Shown in pieces: positions 16,661 through 30,676 of a stretch of 64,000 nt of DNA. Every line of letters starts with the position of its first letter. Position 1 is the first letter of the stretch. Position numbers and translations under genes: made by a program. Under the pieces are notes generated by a model. The model saw nothing but the letters and a program-made list of their open reading frames with translations. It did not search any database and was not told the origin of the DNA. Location: contig CAVRRZ010000001.1 in assembly GCA_963723745.1 (NCBI GenBank), positions 1,302,001 through 1,366,000 on the forward strand. The letters run 5' to 3'. This DNA comes from CAVRRZ01 sp963723745. Its GTDB lineage: Bacteria > Actinomycetota > Actinomycetes > Mycobacteriales > Geodermatophilaceae.

Positions 16661-17809
16661 CCACGACCGGGCTGCTCGACCGGGTGCGCGCCCGGCTGGC
16701 GGTGCAGCCCGAGCTTCCCTCGAGGGCAGGGGTGGCCGCCGCTCGTGCGCGAGGAGGCCGGCGGCCTGCTGGGCGACGACGCCGTGCTGTCCGCCGTGCG
16801 GGAGGCGGTCGACGAGCTCGCCGGGGCGGGCCCGCTGGAGCCGCTGCTCCGACTGCCAGGGGTGACCGACGTGCTGGTCAACGGCCCGGACGAGGTCTGG
16901 GTGGACCGCGGGCACGGGCTCGAGCGCACGCAGGTGTGCTTTCCCGACGAGGACGACGTCCGGCGCCTGGCGGTGCGGCTGGCCGCGGCGGCGGGACGGC
17001 GGCTCGACGACGCCGCGCCGTGGGTCGACGCCGGCGCTCCCCGACGGCACCCGGCTGCACGCCGTCCTTCCGCCGGTCGCGCCGGCGCGGCACGTGCCTG
17101 TCCTGCGGGTGCTCCGCCGCACCGTGCTCGGTTTCGACGACCTGCTGGCGGCCGGGGCGTTCCCGGGTGAGTCGGCGGCGCTGCTGCCCGCGCTGGTCCG
17201 ACGCCGGGTGGCGTTCCTGGTCACGGGCGGCACCGGTTCGGGCAAGACCACGATGCTCGTCGCGCTCCTCGCGCTGGTCGATCCCGGTGAACGGCTGGTG
17301 CTCTGCGAGGACGCGCCGGAGCTGAACCCCCGGCACCCGCACGTCGTCCGGCTGCTCACCCGCCCGCCCAACGTGGAGGTGGTCGGTGAGGTCACGCTGC
17401 GCGACCTGGTGCGGCAGGCGCTGCGCATGCGACCGGACCGGGTGGTGGTGGGAGAGGTGCGCGGGGGAGAGGTCGTCGACCTGCTCGCCGCCCTCAACAC
17501 CGGTCATGAGGGAGGGGCGGGACGCTGCACGCCAACCGCCCGGCGGAGGTACCGGCGCGCCTGGAGGCGCTGGGGGTGGCCGCGGGGCTGGATCGGCATG
17601 CGGTGCACAGCCAGGCCGACGCCGGCCTCCAGGTGGTGGTGGCCCTGCGACGGACGGCGGCCGGGCGGCGCGTCGACGAACTGGGCGTGCTCCGCCGGGA
17701 CGGCGACCTGGTGGTCGTCGAGCCGGCCTGGCGCGCCGACGGCGGTGCCTGTCCCGGGGCCGCCCGGCTGCGGTCGCTCCTGGCGTCCGACGGAGGTCCG
17801 CCGTGCTGA
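16657..17809 (+). CDS. tadA: Tad pilus secretion ATPase TadA/CpaF, frameshifted
   Basis: A GspE-family hexameric ATPase powering Flp pilus assembly. N-domain: LLGDDAVLSAVREAVDELAGAGPLEPLL and VTDVLVNGPDEVWVDRG. Walker A TGGTGSGKTTMLVALLAL, Asp box VLCEDAPEL, Walker B region RPDRVVVGEVRGGEVVDLLAALNTGHEGG, then GTLHANRPAEVPARLEALG. Extra G bases near 16741 and 17036 and a missing G near 17515 break the frame; repaired length is about 385 residues. The stop overlaps the tadB GTG by seven bases. Confidence 0.85.
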
Positions 17810-18585
17810 CGGCGCTGCTGCTGTCGCTGGCGATGGTGGTGCTGCCGCCGCCGCGGCGGCGGACCGGACAGCGGCTGCGCACCGCATGGGCGGATGGGCT
17901 CCCGGCCGTGGCGGGGAGCCCGGCCGCGCCGGCCCTGGTGGGGATCGTCGTCGCCGGGGTGGTCTCGGTGGCCAGCACCGTCCTGGTCGCGGTCCTCGCC
18001 GGAGGATGCGCGTTGCTGGGTGCGCGGGCGGCGATCGGCCGGAGTGCCGGGCACCGGGAGGAGCGCCGGCTGAGCGGGCTGCTGGAGGCCCTCGGAGCCC
18101 TCGTTGCCGAGTTGCGCAGCGGACGAACGGTCGAGGCCGCCTCGGCCGGCGCCGCGCGGAGCTGCCCGGACGAGGGAGCGGCCGAGGCGCTGGTACGCGC
18201 ACTCCGCGCACCCGACCTGCCTCTGCCGCCGTTGACCGGAGGCGCCTTCGCCGACGCGGTGGAGCGCATCGCCTCCGCCGTCCGGCTGAGCGGCCGGACC
18301 GGCTGCTCTCTGGCGGCGGTCCTCGCCGCCGTGGAGGACGACGTCCGCGCCCGGCTGCGGCACGCACGGGAGCTGCGGACGGCGGTCGCCGGTCCTCGGG
18401 CGAGCGCTGCCCTGCTGGCCGGGCTGCCGTTGCTGGGGCTGGCCATGGGAGGTGGCATCGGAGCCGACCCGTGGCGGGTGCTGACGACGACCGGCACCGG
18501 GCAGGTGCTGCTCGTCCTGGGCGTGGCACTCGAGGTGGTGGGCCTGGCCTGGACGGCTCGACTCGTGCAGAGCGCGGTCGCATGA
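17803..18585 (+). CDS. tadB: Tad pilus inner-membrane platform protein TadB (type II secretion F domain)
   Basis: A 260-residue membrane protein. N-terminal hydrophobic segment (LTALLLSLAMVVLP), a second membrane region (LVGIVVAGVVSVASTVLVAVLAGGCALLG), a cytoplasmic T2SF domain with GLLEALGALVAELRSGRTVEAAS and RLSGRTGCSLAAVLAAVEDDV, and a C-terminal membrane pair. GGAGG lies six bases before the GTG, which overlaps the tadA stop; the end overlaps tadC as ATGA. With TadC it forms the pilus assembly platform in the cytoplasmic membrane. Confidence 0.85.
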   Translation: MLTALLLSLAMVVLPPPRRRTGQRLRTAWADGLPAVAGSPAAPALVGIVVAGVVSVASTVLVAVLAGGCALLGARAAIGRSAGHREERRLSGLLEALGALVAELRSGRTVEAASAGAARSCPDEGAAEALVRALRAPDLPLPPLTGGAFADAVERIASAVRLSGRTGCSLAAVLAAVEDDVRARLRHARELRTAVAGPRASAALLAGLPLLGLAMGGGIGADPWRVLTTTGTGQVLLVLGVALEVVGLAWTARLVQSAVA

Positions 18586-19388
18586 ACCAGCAGGTGGCGG
18601 CCGTGCTCCTCCTCGCCGCGGCGCTGATCACCTGGACGCCTGCGGACACGCTGGTGCGGCGCCGGCTCCGCCGGATCGGTATCGGCTCCGACCGCCCGCG
18701 CAGGCGCAGTCGCCAGTCCCCGGCCGCGCGGGCCCGGGCCGCTCCGGCCACCGGGGGGACGGCGGGCACCGTGGGGTCGGCAGGGTCCCTCGGGGCAGGC
18801 AGCCCCGTACGACGCCGCGTGCTCGCGGCGGTCGCCGGTGTCGCGGCGGGCCTGCTCGTGGGCGGCGCGCTCGGTCTCGTCGTCGCCGCCGTGGGCGCCG
18901 TCGTCGGCGAGCGGTTCCTGCGCCGGTCCACCGTCGACACCGGATCGACCAGGCGGGTGCGGGACCTGCCCGGGGCCTGCGACCTCCTCGCGGTCTGCCT
19001 GTCCGCGGGCATGCCGCTGACCGGTGCGCTGGCCGCCGTCTCGGCAGCGCTGCCCGGTCCTCTCGGGAGTGACCTCGCCCGGGTCGCCGCGCTCGGGCGG
19101 CTCGGCGCCGACGCCCACCGCGCCTGGGACGAGGTCGCCGACGAGGTGCGGCCGCTGGCCCGGGTCCTCGTGCGTGCAGCCGGGTCAGGGGCCTCCGCGG
19201 CGCCGGCGCTCACGGCGCTGGCGGCCGACTGCCGCGCCCTCACCCGCGCGGACACCGAGGCGGCGGTGCGCCGCGCCGGCATCTGGGTGCTCCTGCCCCT
19301 CGGGCTGTGCTTCCTGCCGGCGTTCGTGTGCCTCGGCGTCGTGCCGCTGGTGCTGGGCCTCGCCGGCGACGTGCTGGGGCAGGGATGA
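18582..19388 (+). CDS. tadC: Tad pilus inner-membrane platform protein TadC (type II secretion F domain)
   Basis: A 268-residue protein with an N-terminal membrane segment (VAAVLLLAAALITW), a basic linker, a glycine/valine-rich membrane region (LAAVAGVAAGLLVGGALGLVVAAVGAVV), then the T2SF core DLPGACDLLAVCLSAGMPLTGALAAVS and a C-terminal membrane helix (IWVLLPLGLCFLPAFVCLGVV). It pairs with TadB. No frameshift is seen here, unlike tadA. Its stop overlaps an ATG in an apparently unused frame extension of the pilin gene. Confidence 0.85.
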   Translation: MNQQVAAVLLLAAALITWTPADTLVRRRLRRIGIGSDRPRRRSRQSPAARARAAPATGGTAGTVGSAGSLGAGSPVRRRVLAAVAGVAAGLLVGGALGLVVAAVGAVVGERFLRRSTVDTGSTRRVRDLPGACDLLAVCLSAGMPLTGALAAVSAALPGPLGSDLARVAALGRLGADAHRAWDEVADEVRPLARVLVRAAGSGASAAPALTALAADCRALTRADTEAAVRRAGIWVLLPLGLCFLPAFVCLGVVPLVLGLAGDVLGQG

Positions 19389-19522
19389 CCGGCGAGGGGA
19401 TCGTGCGTCCACAGGGCGGGCCGCTCTCCACAGATCGTGGCCGCCCCTGGGGCGGCCGACGACCGGCACCCAGGCTCGGGTGGGAGGCCGGAGACACCGG
19501 CCCAGCAACCGAGGAGCGCCCC

Positions 19523-19822
19523 GTGCTGATCCCCACCCCGACCGAGCCCACCCGGACCGAGCCCGCCCCGACCGAGCCCGCCAGTCACGACGACGCGACC
19601 CACGGCACCGACCGGGCCCGAGCGCCGCTCGGGACGCACCTGCGGCGTCGCTGGGCACAGCTGCAGGAACGCCCGGAGGCCGGCATGAGCACCGCCGAGT
19701 ACGCGGTCGGCACCGTGGCCGCCTGCGCCTTCGCCGCCGTCCTCTACCGGGTGGTCTCCGGCGACTCGATCGTGACCGCGCTCGGCGACCTCGTCGACCG
19801 CGCCCTGAACACGTTGTCGTGA
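19523..19822 (+). CDS. flp: DUF4244 Flp-type pilin
   Basis: A 99-residue prepilin. The hydrophilic leader contains an EPTRTEP/APTEP acid-proline repeat and a basic block, then the type IV prepilin-like site AGMSTAEYAVGTVAACAFAAVLY: processing would occur after AG, with Glu at position 5 of the mature MSTAE. The mature part is one hydrophobic helix plus a short tail, typical of actinobacterial DUF4244 pilins. A GTG at 19523 with GAGGAG six bases upstream (19511-19516) is preferred to ATG 19385, which would add an atypical 46-residue extension. It overlaps tadE by GTGA. Confidence 0.8.
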   Translation: MLIPTPTEPTRTEPAPTEPASHDDATHGTDRARAPLGTHLRRRWAQLQERPEAGMSTAEYAVGTVAACAFAAVLYRVVSGDSIVTALGDLVDRALNTLS

Positions 19823-20196
19823 TCCGGTGGAGAGCGGGACACGGCGAGCGGGGCATGGTCACCGCCGAGACGGCGGTGGTGCTGCCCGTGCTCGTGCTCG
19901 TGCTCGCCGGCGCGGTGTCCGCCGTGACCGTCGTCGGGGCCCAGCTCCGGTGCGTGGACGCCGCTCGGGAGGCGGTGCGGGCCGCGGCCCGCGGCGAGGA
20001 GCCGGCACGGGTGGTCGCCCTGGCGCGGGCCGCGGCACCGGACGGGGCGCGCATCACCGTCAGCGGCGGGGACGGCGACGACGTCAGCGTGACCGTGTCC
20101 GCCGTCGTGGCGCCGCTCGGGCTGGGTGCTCTCGGCGTGGAGGTCGAGGCCGGTGCGGTGGCCGAGAGAGAACCGGGAGCGGGTGGCGCCCGATGA
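19819..20196 (+). CDS. tadE: TadE-family pilus protein (Rv3655c-like)
   Basis: A 125-residue pseudopilin-like protein: short basic N-terminus, then GMVTAETAVVLPVLVLVLAGAVSAVTVV, where the E (ETAVVLP) is the conserved TadE glutamate, followed by an extracellular domain with LRCVDAAREAVRAAARGE. It is a minor component of the Flp pilus or its assembly. It overlaps the pilin (GTGA) and the next gene (ATGA), so the cluster is one operon. Confidence 0.85.
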   Translation: MIRWRAGHGERGMVTAETAVVLPVLVLVLAGAVSAVTVVGAQLRCVDAAREAVRAAARGEEPARVVALARAAAPDGARITVSGGDGDDVSVTVSAVVAPLGLGALGVEVEAGAVAEREPGAGGAR

Positions 20197-21113
20197 CCGT
20201 GCGCGGGGAGCGTGGATCGGCCACCGTCTGGACCGTCGCGCTGGCCGGGGTCCTCGCGGTCGTGGGAGTGGCTGCCGTCCTCGTGGGCGCCGCCGTGGTG
20301 GCCCGGCACCGCGCGGCCGCGGCCGCCGACCTGGCGGCCCTGGCCGCCGCCGGACGAGCCGTCGTCGGGGATGCCCGCCCCTGCGCGGCAGCCGAACGGA
20401 TCGCGACCGCGAACGGGGGAGTGCTCCGCCGGTGCGCCGTCGACGACCGCGCCGTGGTCGACGTCGAGGTCGGTGTGCGGGTCGAGCTCGGGCCGCTGGG
20501 CGGCCGGGAGGCGGTCGGCCGGTCCCGGGCGGGGCCGGCCGCCCCGGCGCCGGTCGGGCAGCCGTCAGCCGTCGGCGGCGAGCTCGTCCAGGACGACGTC
20601 CAGCACGCGGACGGCGCCGGCCTTGTCGAGTGGGTCGTTGCCGTTGCCGCACTTCGGCGACTGGACGCAGGACGGGCAGCCGCTCTCGCACTCGCAGCTG
20701 GCGACGGTCGCACGGGTGGCCTGCAGCCACTCGCGCAGGGCCGCGAACCCCCGCTCGGCGAAGCCCGCACCACCCGGGTGGCCGTCGTAGACGAAGATCG
20801 TCGCCGTCCCGGTGTCGGGGTGCAGCGCGGTGGACAGGCCGCCGAGGTCCCAGCGGTCGCAGGTGGCCAGCAACGGCAGGATGCCGATGGCCGCGTGCTC
20901 GGCGGCGTGCAGCGCACCCGGCAGCTCGACGTCGTCGACCTCTGCCCGTTCGACGGCGGCGGTCGTCGAGCGTCAGCCACACCGCCCGGGTGCGCAGCTG
21001 CCGCGCGGGCAGGTCGAGCGGGAACTCGGCGAGCACCTCGCCGGTGCCGAGCCGCCGGCGCTGGTAGGCCACCACCTGGTTGGTCACGTCGACCACGCCG
21101 GTGTGGGCGGTGA
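20193..21113 (+). CDS. TadG/Rv3654c-like protein; ORF runs on antisense into helicase gene
   Basis: The first ~110 residues fit the Rv3654c helicase/secretory-adjacent TadE-like family: RGERGSATVWTVALAGVLAVVGVAAVLV as the N-terminal membrane segment, then HRAAAAADLAALAAAG and a C-terminal GPLGGREAVGRSRAGP. After about 20565 there is no stop in the frame until 21113, so the ORF continues antisense to the 3' end of the helicase gene. No plus-strand frame has a stop between 20521 and about 20788, so one frameshift cannot give a short end. The real C-terminus is unclear. Confidence 0.65.
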   Translation: MTVRGERGSATVWTVALAGVLAVVGVAAVLVGAAVVARHRAAAAADLAALAAAGRAVVGDARPCAAAERIATANGGVLRRCAVDDRAVVDVEVGVRVELGPLGGREAVGRSRAGPAAPAPVGQPSAVGGELVQDDVQHADGAGLVEWVVAVAALRRLDAGRAAALALAAGDGRTGGLQPLAQGREPPLGEARTTRVAVVDEDRRRPGVGVQRGGQAAEVPAVAGGQQRQDADGRVLGGVQRTRQLDVVDLCPFDGGGRRASATPPGCAAAARAGRAGTRRAPRRCRAAGAGRPPPGWSRRPRRCGR

Positions 21114-22933
21114 CCGCACCCAGTCGCCGGTCGGCGTCGGCCCGCACGATGGCGAGGTCGGTGACGTCGCGTGCGACCGTGGTCCACTCGGGGCTCTCCG
21201 CGTGCACGACGGCGCAGGCGTCGTCCACGTCGAACTCGTCGACCACGAACGTCTCCCCGCGGTGCACGTAGAGGGCGCCGTCGTGGACCGTCGGTGTGCG
21301 CGGCGCCGCCGTCGACCGTGCCGAGCAGCCGTCCGGTCCCGGCCTCGATGATCGACACCGGTTCGCCGTCGCCGCCGCGGATGTCCACGTGCGGCCGGCC
21401 GCGGCCGGCCCAGTACCAGCCCGCCGGCCGGCGGCGCAGCAGTCCTTCGGCCACGAGCTCCGCCAGCCGCGCCTCAGCGGCGGGCCCGCCGAAAGCGGCC
21501 AGGTCGGCCGGCACCAGCGGCAGCTCGGCGGCGGCGCAGCACAACTGGGGACCGAGCACGTAGGGGTTCGTCGGGTCGGTGACCGTCGCCTCGACGGGCC
21601 GGCCGAACACCGCCTTCGGGTGGTGGGCCAGGTAGTGGTCGAGCGGGTCGTCCCGAGCCACGAAGACGACCAGCGACTCGGTCTGCGCCCGCCCCGCGCG
21701 ACCGGCCTGCTGCCACAGCGACGCCAGCGTGCCGGGGTACCCGGCCAGGACGACGGCGTCCAGACCGGCGATGTCGATGCCCAACTCCAGCGCGTTCGTC
21801 GTCGCCACCCCGAGCAGGGCACCGGTCGACAGAGACCGCTCCAGCTCGCGCCGCTCCTCGGGCAGGTATCCGCCCCGGTAGGAGTCCACCCGGCGGACGA
21901 GGTCGGCGCGGCCGCGCTCGTGGAGCAGCCGGCGTGTCTGCTCGGCCACCGACTCGGCGCTGCGGCGGGAGCGCACGAACGCCAGCGTCCGCGCGCCGCG
22001 CTCCACCAGGTCGGCCAGCAGCCCGGCCGCGTCGGCCGCGGCCGATCGACGCAACGGCGCTCCGTGCTCGCCCGTGCGCTCGGTCAGGGGCGGCTCCCAC
22101 AGGGCGAAGGTCGCGCCCGGCCGGGGCGAGCCGTCGTCGGTGACGGCGGCGACCGGCACGCCGATCAGCCGGGCCGCCGCGGCCGCCGGGTCGGCGACCG
22201 TCGCCGAGGCGAGCAGGAAGACCGGCTCCGCGCCGTAGCGACGGCAGATCCGGCGCAGCCGCCGCAGCACGTGTCCGACGTGCGAACCGAAGACGCCCGC
22301 GGTAGGCGTGGCACTCGTCGATGACCACGTAGGCGAGGCGGCGCAGCGTGCCCGACCACTTCTGCGTGCGAGGGCAGGATCCCGCGGTGGATCATGTCCG
22401 GGTTCGTGACGATCCAGCGGCGTGTGCCGGCGGACCCACTCCCGCTCCTCCAGCGGGGTGTCCCCGTCGTAGGCCGCCGGGCGCACCGACGGATCGGCCA
22501 GGGGCATGACGGCCGACAGCTGGTCGCGCGCCAGCGCCTTGGTCGGTGCCAGGTAGAGCACGCAGGCGCGGGGGTCCTCGGCGAGCCGGGTGAGCGCGGG
22601 CAACTGGTAGGCCAGCGACTTCCCCGAGGCGGTGCCCGTCGCCACGACCACCGACGAGCCGGCGCGGGCCAGCTCGGCGGCCTCGACCTGGTGCCGCCAC
22701 GGGCGGTCGACGCCGCGCTCGGCCAACCGGTCGCGCAGGTCCGCACGGACCCACTCGGGCCACGGGGACGTGCGCGGCTCGCGCACGGGCACGGCGTGCA
22801 CGTGGGTGACCGGCTGCTCGTCGTCCGGGGTGCCGGACAGCAGCGCAGCCAGCAGGTCGGTTCCCGGCAGCACCCGCGGCGGCCCAGGAACCTCGTCCGC
22901 CGCCACCGGTGGGTGCGGGTGGAGCGTGGTCAC
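20565..22933 (-). CDS. DEAD/DEAH-box helicase with DUF1998 (Rv3649-like), frameshifted
   Basis: A superfamily 2 helicase: Walker A-like ATGTASGKSLAYQLP, motif Ia LAPTKALARDQ, DEAH-like VIDECHAYRG, SATVADP, motif V TNALELGIDIAGLDAVV, motif VI QQAGRAGRAQ. The C-terminal DUF1998 region keeps a cysteine cluster CECESGCPSCVQSPKCG, a probable zinc or Fe-S site as in MrfA-type repair helicases. Shifts near 22425, 22352, 22305, 21300 and 20970 divide it; repaired length is about 785 residues. It converges on the Tad operon and partly overlaps its last ORF. The role is probably DNA repair. Confidence 0.85.
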
Positions 22934-23103
22934 GCGACCTCCTCGCCGGCGCTCGTCGGTGGTTCGCCCACCACCGTGCTGTGACTCCTGGGCGACCTCG
23001 CACGCCCGGTCACCTCTCCACTGTCACACCGACGGACGACATTCGGGACCGATCCGGCCGAAGATCCGGGCGGCGGTAGCCACGGACGCAGCGTGGCCGC
23101 CGC

Positions 23104-23131
23104 TTGTACGCGGTGTGATTCCCCTTACACT
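23104..23131 (+). promoter_or_regulatory. Promoter for hppA: TTGTAC-N16-TACACT
   Basis: TTGTAC at 23104-23109 and TACACT at 23126-23131, with a 16-base spacer, give a good vegetative promoter. Transcription would begin near 23138, leaving a leader of about 107 bases before the hppA ATG. The rest of the 311-base divergent gap (22934-23244) shows no gene; it must also contain the helicase promoter. Confidence 0.5.
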
Positions 23132-23244
23132 GCTGCCGCGTCCAGCGCCTGACGGCTCCCGTCCGCGCGCCGGGCCGTGTGCCCTCCGCCCGACCGGGAG
23201 CAGCAGCGTTCTCCGGCGGCCGGCTGACCGCTTGGAGGAACTTC

Positions 23245-25507
<2,263 letters not shown>

Positions 25508-25677
25508 TCGACACGCTCGGATCCTCCGGCCGGCCGCGCGCCGGCCGGAGGATCCGGTGCGATCTGTGGACAGGCACGGCCGGTGTGGACGACGCCGTGC
25601 GTCCCGTCGCACCGCACTCCTAGCGTTCGCCGCCTCCGGTCCCGATCGAGGACCGCACGGACGACGGGGAGCGGCGG

Positions 25678-26001
25678 ATGTCCACGATCATCGCCGTCCA
25701 GCTCGACGAGCTCGGCGCACTCGCAGCCGAACTCGCGGCGCTGGGCGCGCAGCCCGCCGAGTGGGTTCCGGTCTGCCGCGGTGCGGCTCCGACGCTGGCC
25801 GACTCGCTGGGCGGATCCGAGGGCGGCGCCGCCTCCGACGTCGCCGCCGCGTGGGCGTTCCTGCTCGGTCTGCTGGCCGATCGGACCGGTGCGGCCGCGC
25901 ACGCCCTCGCGTCCGCCGTGGCCGCCTACCGCGCGGCCGACGCGGCGCTGGCCGACCGGCTCTGCCCTGCCGACCCCGACTACACCCCGCCCGGCCCATG
26001 A
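25678..26001 (+). CDS. WXG100/ESX-associated-like small helical protein
   Basis: A 107-residue, alanine-rich, all-helical protein beginning STIIAVQLDELGALAAELAALG with an AWAFLLGLLADRTG middle and a YRAADAALADRL end. Size and two-helix pattern resemble type VII secretion-associated proteins (DUF2580/ESX-like). It overlaps the DUF1023 gene by ATGA; that gene has a related N-terminal helical region, so the two probably work together at the cell envelope. No secretion apparatus is in the window. Family assignment is by pattern only. Confidence 0.6.
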   Translation: MSTIIAVQLDELGALAAELAALGAQPAEWVPVCRGAAPTLADSLGGSEGGAASDVAAAWAFLLGLLADRTGAAAHALASAVAAYRAADAALADRLCPADPDYTPPGP

Positions 26002-27422
26002 CCGCGCCCCTCGACCCACGCTTGCCGGCGATCGCTGCGTGGGACGTCCCCGCCCTCGCCGGAGCGGTCCGGCTTCTCGACGACGTGGTCGAGGCGCTGC
26101 CGTTCTGGAGGTATCGCCTCGAAGCAGTCGGCAGGGCGCTCGAAGGAGCCGAGGTCTGGTCGGGCACGGCGGCCCGCGTGGCCGCCACCGTCGTGCTCGG
26201 GCTCTCGGCCGCCTCGACGGCGGTGACGGCCGCTCTGGAGCGGTCGCTGGAGGCCTGTCGCCGGCTGGTGCGCGAGGCCGGGACCGCAGCCGGAACCGCG
26301 CAGACCGCGCTGGGCAGGCCGGCCACCGATCCGGCGGCTTCCGCGCTGGCCGACGCGGCGCTCGTGGCCGCCGCCCGGGCCGCGGCCGCCGCCGACGATG
26401 CACGCGCCGCGCTGGCCGTGCTCGGTGTGCGGGATGCCGCCGCGCCCGGGAGCATCGCCGACCTGACCTCGCGGACCCGGTCGCTCCCGCTTCCCGATCC
26501 ACCGGGCCACGGCACTCCGCACGAGCGGGCGCAGTGGTGGGTCGCGCTGTCGGCGCCCACGCAGCGGGCGCTGATCCGCACCCGTCCGGAGGTCCTCGGC
26601 GCGCTCGACGGGATACCGGCGTGGGCGCGCGACCGGGCCAACCGGATCGTGCTCGCCCGTGCGCTGGCCGCCCCTCGCCCGTCCGCGACCGCCCGGGCGG
26701 TCGCGGCCGAGATCGACGACCGGGAGCGGGGCGGCACCGCGGTCCAGCTGCACCTGTTCGACGAGCCGGGGCAGCGGGTCGCCCTCGCTCTCGGAGACGT
26801 GGACACGGCCGGGTCGATCGTGCTGCTGGTGCCGGGGGTGGCCACCACGCCGGACGACGACCTCGACGCGGTCACCGCCGACGTGGACCGGGTTCTCGAC
26901 GCCGCGGCCGAGCTGCCGGCCGCCGGAGAGCTCGCCGGCGTCGCGTGGCTGGGCTACCGCCCGCCGCGCGGTCCCGCCGTCCTGCTCCGCTCGGCCGCGG
27001 ATCGGGGCGGGCCGGCCCTGGACGGCGCGCTCGACGGCCAGCGGGCCGCCCGGTCCGCCGTGGGGTTGGGCTCCGCGCGCACCACCGTGCTCGCGCACAG
27101 CTACGGCACCGTCGTCGTGGACGCGGCGGCCGACGCATCCGGGCGCCTGGCGGCCGACGCCCTGGTCCTGCTGGGCAGCCCCGGCATGCAGCCCGACCGG
27201 ACCCCTCTGGCAGAGGTGGCCGAGGTCCACGCCGCGTCGTCGTCGGCCGACCCGGTGACGTGGCCCAGCTGGTTCGGGGTCCACCCGACCCGCGGCGGCA
27301 GCTACGGCGCATCGGTGCTGCCGGTGGACCCCGGCACCGGTCACTCGGACTACCTGGATCGAGGTGGCGCCACCCTCGCGGCCGTGGCGGACGTCGTCGT
27401 CGGCCCCAGCCCGCCGGGGTGA
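25998..27422 (+). CDS. DUF1023 alpha/beta-hydrolase with N-terminal helical WXG100-like domain
   Basis: A 474-residue protein. The N-terminal ~200 residues are helical, with LEGAEVWSGTAARVAA recalling the WXG turn (WSG). The C-terminal half is a DUF1023 hydrolase: VLLVPGVATTPDDDL, nucleophile elbow LAHSYGTVVVDAAAD (GxSxG variant AHSYGT), LLGSPGMQPDRTPL and a terminal catalytic His in GTGHSDYLD. Such proteins hydrolyse unknown esters or peptides outside the cytoplasm or in association with type VII substrates. It is coupled by ATGA to the small WXG-like gene. Confidence 0.8.
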   Translation: MTAPLDPRLPAIAAWDVPALAGAVRLLDDVVEALPFWRYRLEAVGRALEGAEVWSGTAARVAATVVLGLSAASTAVTAALERSLEACRRLVREAGTAAGTAQTALGRPATDPAASALADAALVAAARAAAAADDARAALAVLGVRDAAAPGSIADLTSRTRSLPLPDPPGHGTPHERAQWWVALSAPTQRALIRTRPEVLGALDGIPAWARDRANRIVLARALAAPRPSATARAVAAEIDDRERGGTAVQLHLFDEPGQRVALALGDVDTAGSIVLLVPGVATTPDDDLDAVTADVDRVLDAAAELPAAGELAGVAWLGYRPPRGPAVLLRSAADRGGPALDGALDGQRAARSAVGLGSARTTVLAHSYGTVVVDAAADASGRLAADALVLLGSPGMQPDRTPLAEVAEVHAASSSADPVTWPSWFGVHPTRGGSYGASVLPVDPGTGHSDYLDRGGATLAAVADVVVGPSPPG

Positions 27423-27740
27423 CCGGCACGGGCGCCCGGGAACAGTCGGGCCACTCCCACGTTGGAGGGGACGACGGCACGCCACATCGAGTTACCGCAC
27501 GGGCCGCTTTCGCGACCGTGCTCTACGGTGGCGCGCCAAGGGGGCCACCGTGGCCGACCCCGGTCGACCGGCGGGAGCCGGGCGGCGGGGGGCGACCGCA
27601 CCGGCGTCCACGGACAACCGTCCGCGGCGCGACGACTCATCATGGTGGGACGAGCACTGCACGCGACGCCGGCCGATGCCGGCCGGATCCGGCCGAGGCG
27701 GCGCCGCGTACCGGACGACAGCACCACCGACAGGAGCACC
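27423..27740. other. Intergenic leader of topA
   Basis: A 318-base gap. Open frames cross it, but their translations are arginine/proline-rich and motif-free. A TACGGT hexamer at 27524-27529 could be a -10 element, leaving a leader of about 205 bases; no good -35 was seen. ACAGGAG lies a few bases before the topA GTG. Confidence 0.45.
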
Positions 27741-30675
<2,935 letters not shown>

Positions 30676-30676
30676 C

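Noticed and set aside
19385..19522. 46-residue N-terminal extension of the pilin starting at ATG 19385
   Set aside because: The GTG at 19523 has GAGGAG at ideal spacing and gives the usual pilin length; the extension is low-complexity.
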